Shown here in pieces: positions 5,798-7,125 of a stretch of 7,125 nt of DNA. How positions within the stretch are numbered: the stretch's first letter is position 1; every line of letters starts with the position of its first letter. Made by a program: the position numbers and the translations under genes. The stretch covers positions 1 to 7,125 of the forward strand of contig SSTA01000216.1 of assembly GCA_009469685.1 (NCBI GenBank). Reading direction: 5' to 3'. The DNA comes from Azonexaceae bacterium (lineage in GTDB: Bacteria; Pseudomonadota; Gammaproteobacteria; Burkholderiales; Rhodocyclaceae). The notes under the pieces were generated by a model, which was not told where the DNA came from, did not search any database, and was given only the letters and a program-made list of their open reading frames with translations.

Positions 5798-6139
5798 ATG
5801 GACCAAGAACTCACCCTTGCCGAAGCGATGGAGGAACTCACCTCCGCCGAGGATTTCCTCGATTTTTTCGCCGTGCCCTATGATGCCAAGGTCGTCCAGG
5901 TGAACCGCCTGCACATCCTGCAGCGCTTCCACGACTACCTGGCCCGCCAGGCCCCCAACCTGCCGCCCGAGGAAGAGGCCCAGCGCGGCATCTACCGCCT
6001 GTGGCTGGAACGGGCCTACCAGGACTTCGTCACCTCGGACGCCCTGACCGAGAAAGTCTTCGCCGTCTTCCACCATGTGGACAAGCCGGAAGGTGGATCC
6101 AGTTCCTTCGTCCCCCTCGACAAGATGTTCCAGCCATGA
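5798..6139 (+). CDS. nifW: nitrogenase stabilizing/protective protein NifW
   Basis: NifW is a small cytoplasmic protein that associates with the MoFe protein (NifDK) and is needed for full nitrogenase activity; it is thought to help maturation or protect against oxygen. The 113-residue product has the family length and pattern: an N-terminal LTSAEDFLDFFAVPYD (14-29), then VVQVNRLHILQRFHDYL (32-48) and a helical C-terminal half with LWLERAYQDF (68-77) and KVFAVF (86-91). The ATG at 5798 has GAGGAAG upstream and begins ten bases after the preceding stop. An upstream in-frame ATG at 5738 would add 20 residues overlapping the gene before and is unlikely. The 3' end overlaps nifZ by four bases. 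In Azotobacter vinelandii nifW also precedes nifZ and nifM. Confidence 0.95.
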   Translation: MDQELTLAEAMEELTSAEDFLDFFAVPYDAKVVQVNRLHILQRFHDYLARQAPNLPPEEEAQRGIYRLWLERAYQDFVTSDALTEKVFAVFHHVDKPEGGSSSFVPLDKMFQP

Positions 6140-6606
6140 TGGATGCCCGCTGGGACTACGGCGAGGCGGTGCGTCTGATCCGCAACGTCCGCAACGACGG
6201 GACCTATCCGGGCCTCGACCCGGGTGCTCCCCTGGTGCGCCGGGGCAGCATCGGCTATGTGGTTGACGTGGGCACCTTTCTCCAGGACCAGATCATCTAT
6301 TCGGTGAATTTTCTCGACGAGGGCCGCATCGTCGGCTGCCGCGAAGAGGAACTGATCGGCGCCGACGAACCTTGGACGCCTTCCCGCTACGAATTCCGCG
6401 ACAAGGTCCGGGCGCGCCTCGCCCTGGCCGTGGGCGGTCAGGTCCTGATCGCCGCAGGGGACCGGGGCGAGGTCATCAAGGTCATCCGCGACGCCCCCAG
6501 CGGGGTCGCCTATCACATCCACTTCGACACCCTGCCCGGCCGCGTGCTGCTGATCCCGGAAAGCAATCTAGAGTCTGCAGCGGACGAAGAAGCCAGCGAT
6601 GACTGA
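6136..6606 (+). CDS. nifZ: nitrogenase maturation protein NifZ
   Basis: NifZ helps form the second P-cluster pair of the MoFe protein, acting with the Fe protein and NifW in the cytoplasm. The 156-residue product has the usual length. It shows two copies of the NifZ-type unit: about residues 35-74 (RRGSIGYVVDVG ... IIYSVNF ... VGCREEELI) and 106-146 (AAGDRGEVIKVI ... VAYHIHF ... LLIPESNLE). Each has G-x-G or G-x-x-G-x-V, then Y-x-[VI]-x-F, then an acidic E-x-x-L ending, giving an internal duplication of small beta-barrel-like modules. Two adjacent ATG codons (6136 and 6139) could start it; the first overlaps the nifW stop as ATGA. There is no separate Shine-Dalgarno site, so translation probably depends on coupling to nifW. 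The acidic end EEASDD overlaps the nifM start by eight bases. Confidence 0.93.
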   Translation: MMDARWDYGEAVRLIRNVRNDGTYPGLDPGAPLVRRGSIGYVVDVGTFLQDQIIYSVNFLDEGRIVGCREEELIGADEPWTPSRYEFRDKVRARLALAVGGQVLIAAGDRGEVIKVIRDAPSGVAYHIHFDTLPGRVLLIPESNLESAADEEASDD

Positions 6607-7125
6607 CGGCTATCTCGAACTCAAGCTCTCCTGGGAGCTCTACCGACGCGGCCCCGAGACCCTGGCCGCCGAGGAAAAGGGGCGTCTCGCCCAGGTGGCC
6701 AGCAATCAGCGGAAAATCGAAGCGCGCATCCTCGGCACCCCCGAGGCTGCCGGGGTCATGATTCCCCAGGCGACCCTCATGGCGCGCCTGGACGAGATCC
6801 GGCGCCGCTACGAGGATGCCGCCGCCCTTGACGCCGACCTCGAGCGGCTTGGTCTGAGCCGCGACGATCTGGCCGCGGCGGTCACTCGGGACCTACATGT
6901 CGAAGCGGTTCTGGAGCGGGTCGCCGCCGCCGTGGAACCGGCCAGTCAGATCGATGCGGAGATCTATTACCGCCTCCATCCGGACGCCTTCAATCGCCCG
7001 GAAATGCGCGCCATGCGCCACATCCTGGTGACCTGGACCACCCCTGCCGAACGGACCGCCGCTGCCGTCCTTCTGGCGAACCTGCGGCCCAGCCTCGCCA
7101 CTGCCGACGATTTCGCTGCCGCCGC
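6599..7125 (+). CDS. nifM: NifM peptidyl-prolyl isomerase for Fe-protein maturation (partial, 3' end missing)
   Basis: NifM is a parvulin-type peptidyl-prolyl cis-trans isomerase required to fold and activate the nitrogenase Fe protein NifH. The frame is open from the ATG at 6599 through 175 codons to the window edge; NifM proteins are usually near 280-290 residues, so about 100 are missing. Residues 1-130 form the helical N-terminal region, with SNQRKIEARILGTPEAAGV (35-53) and a parvulin/SurA-like helix DAEIYYRLHPDAFNRPE (119-135). The isomerase domain begins at about 136 with MRAMRHILV; H141 is the conserved His of the parvulin RHIL motif. The start overlaps the nifZ end by eight bases, and I see no good ribosome-binding site, again suggesting coupling. 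The order nifW-nifZ-nifM matches that of Azotobacter vinelandii. Confidence 0.92.
   Translation, partial: MTDGYLELKLSWELYRRGPETLAAEEKGRLAQVASNQRKIEARILGTPEAAGVMIPQATLMARLDEIRRRYEDAAALDADLERLGLSRDDLAAAVTRDLHVEAVLERVAAAVEPASQIDAEIYYRLHPDAFNRPEMRAMRHILVTWTTPAERTAAAVLLANLRPSLATADDFAAA

Noticed and set aside
1..7125. CRISPR array, tRNA, rRNA or intact insertion sequence
   Set aside because: I saw no regularly spaced repeats, cloverleaf-like sequence, rRNA signature or transposase frame anywhere in the window.

Overview
The window is GC-rich DNA from a Gram-negative, nitrogen-fixing proteobacterium. The gene order nifV-cysE-(hypothetical)-nifW-nifZ-nifM, the sigma-54/NifA control signals and the style of the flanking genes suggest a beta- or gammaproteobacterium. 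A Rhodocyclales-type betaproteobacterium is my best guess, but the sequence alone does not prove it.

Layout. Bases 1-303 carry, on the minus strand, the first 101 codons of a membrane-anchored sensory/signalling protein that runs off the left edge. Bases 304-1350 have no convincing gene; they hold several inverted repeats and look like decayed or regulatory DNA. Bases 1351-2961 hold a two-gene plus-strand unit: a CPA-type cation:proton antiporter (GTG start) and a small LapA/DUF1049-type inner-membrane protein, each preceded by the same AAAGGAAGCCC ribosome-binding context. Bases 2962-3314 are the control region of the nif operon, with a NifA upstream activator site (TGT-N10-ACA, 3197-3212) and a canonical sigma-54 -24/-12 promoter (TGGCAC-N5-TTGCT, 3274-3289). 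From 3315 to the right edge runs a tightly packed operon: nifV, cysE (nifP-like), a 175-residue TPR-like protein of unknown function, nifW, nifZ and the 5' part of nifM.

How the genes fit together. NifV makes homocitrate, the organic ligand of the FeMo-cofactor. CysE makes O-acetylserine, raising the cysteine supply for Fe-S cluster assembly. NifW and NifZ act on maturation and protection of the MoFe protein, and NifM folds the Fe protein NifH. The operon is therefore a nitrogenase cofactor-supply and maturation unit switched on by NifA with RpoN. Most junctions overlap (8, 4 and 8 bases) or are separated by 6 or 10 bases, which points to translational coupling.

The operon itself is a known type. 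The parts most worth a second look are the cysteine-rich C-terminal tail of the serine acetyltransferase, the unnamed helical protein between cysE and nifW, the very short predicted nifV leader, and the unexplained 1-kb gene-poor region at the left. I found no CRISPR array, tRNA, rRNA or intact insertion sequence.
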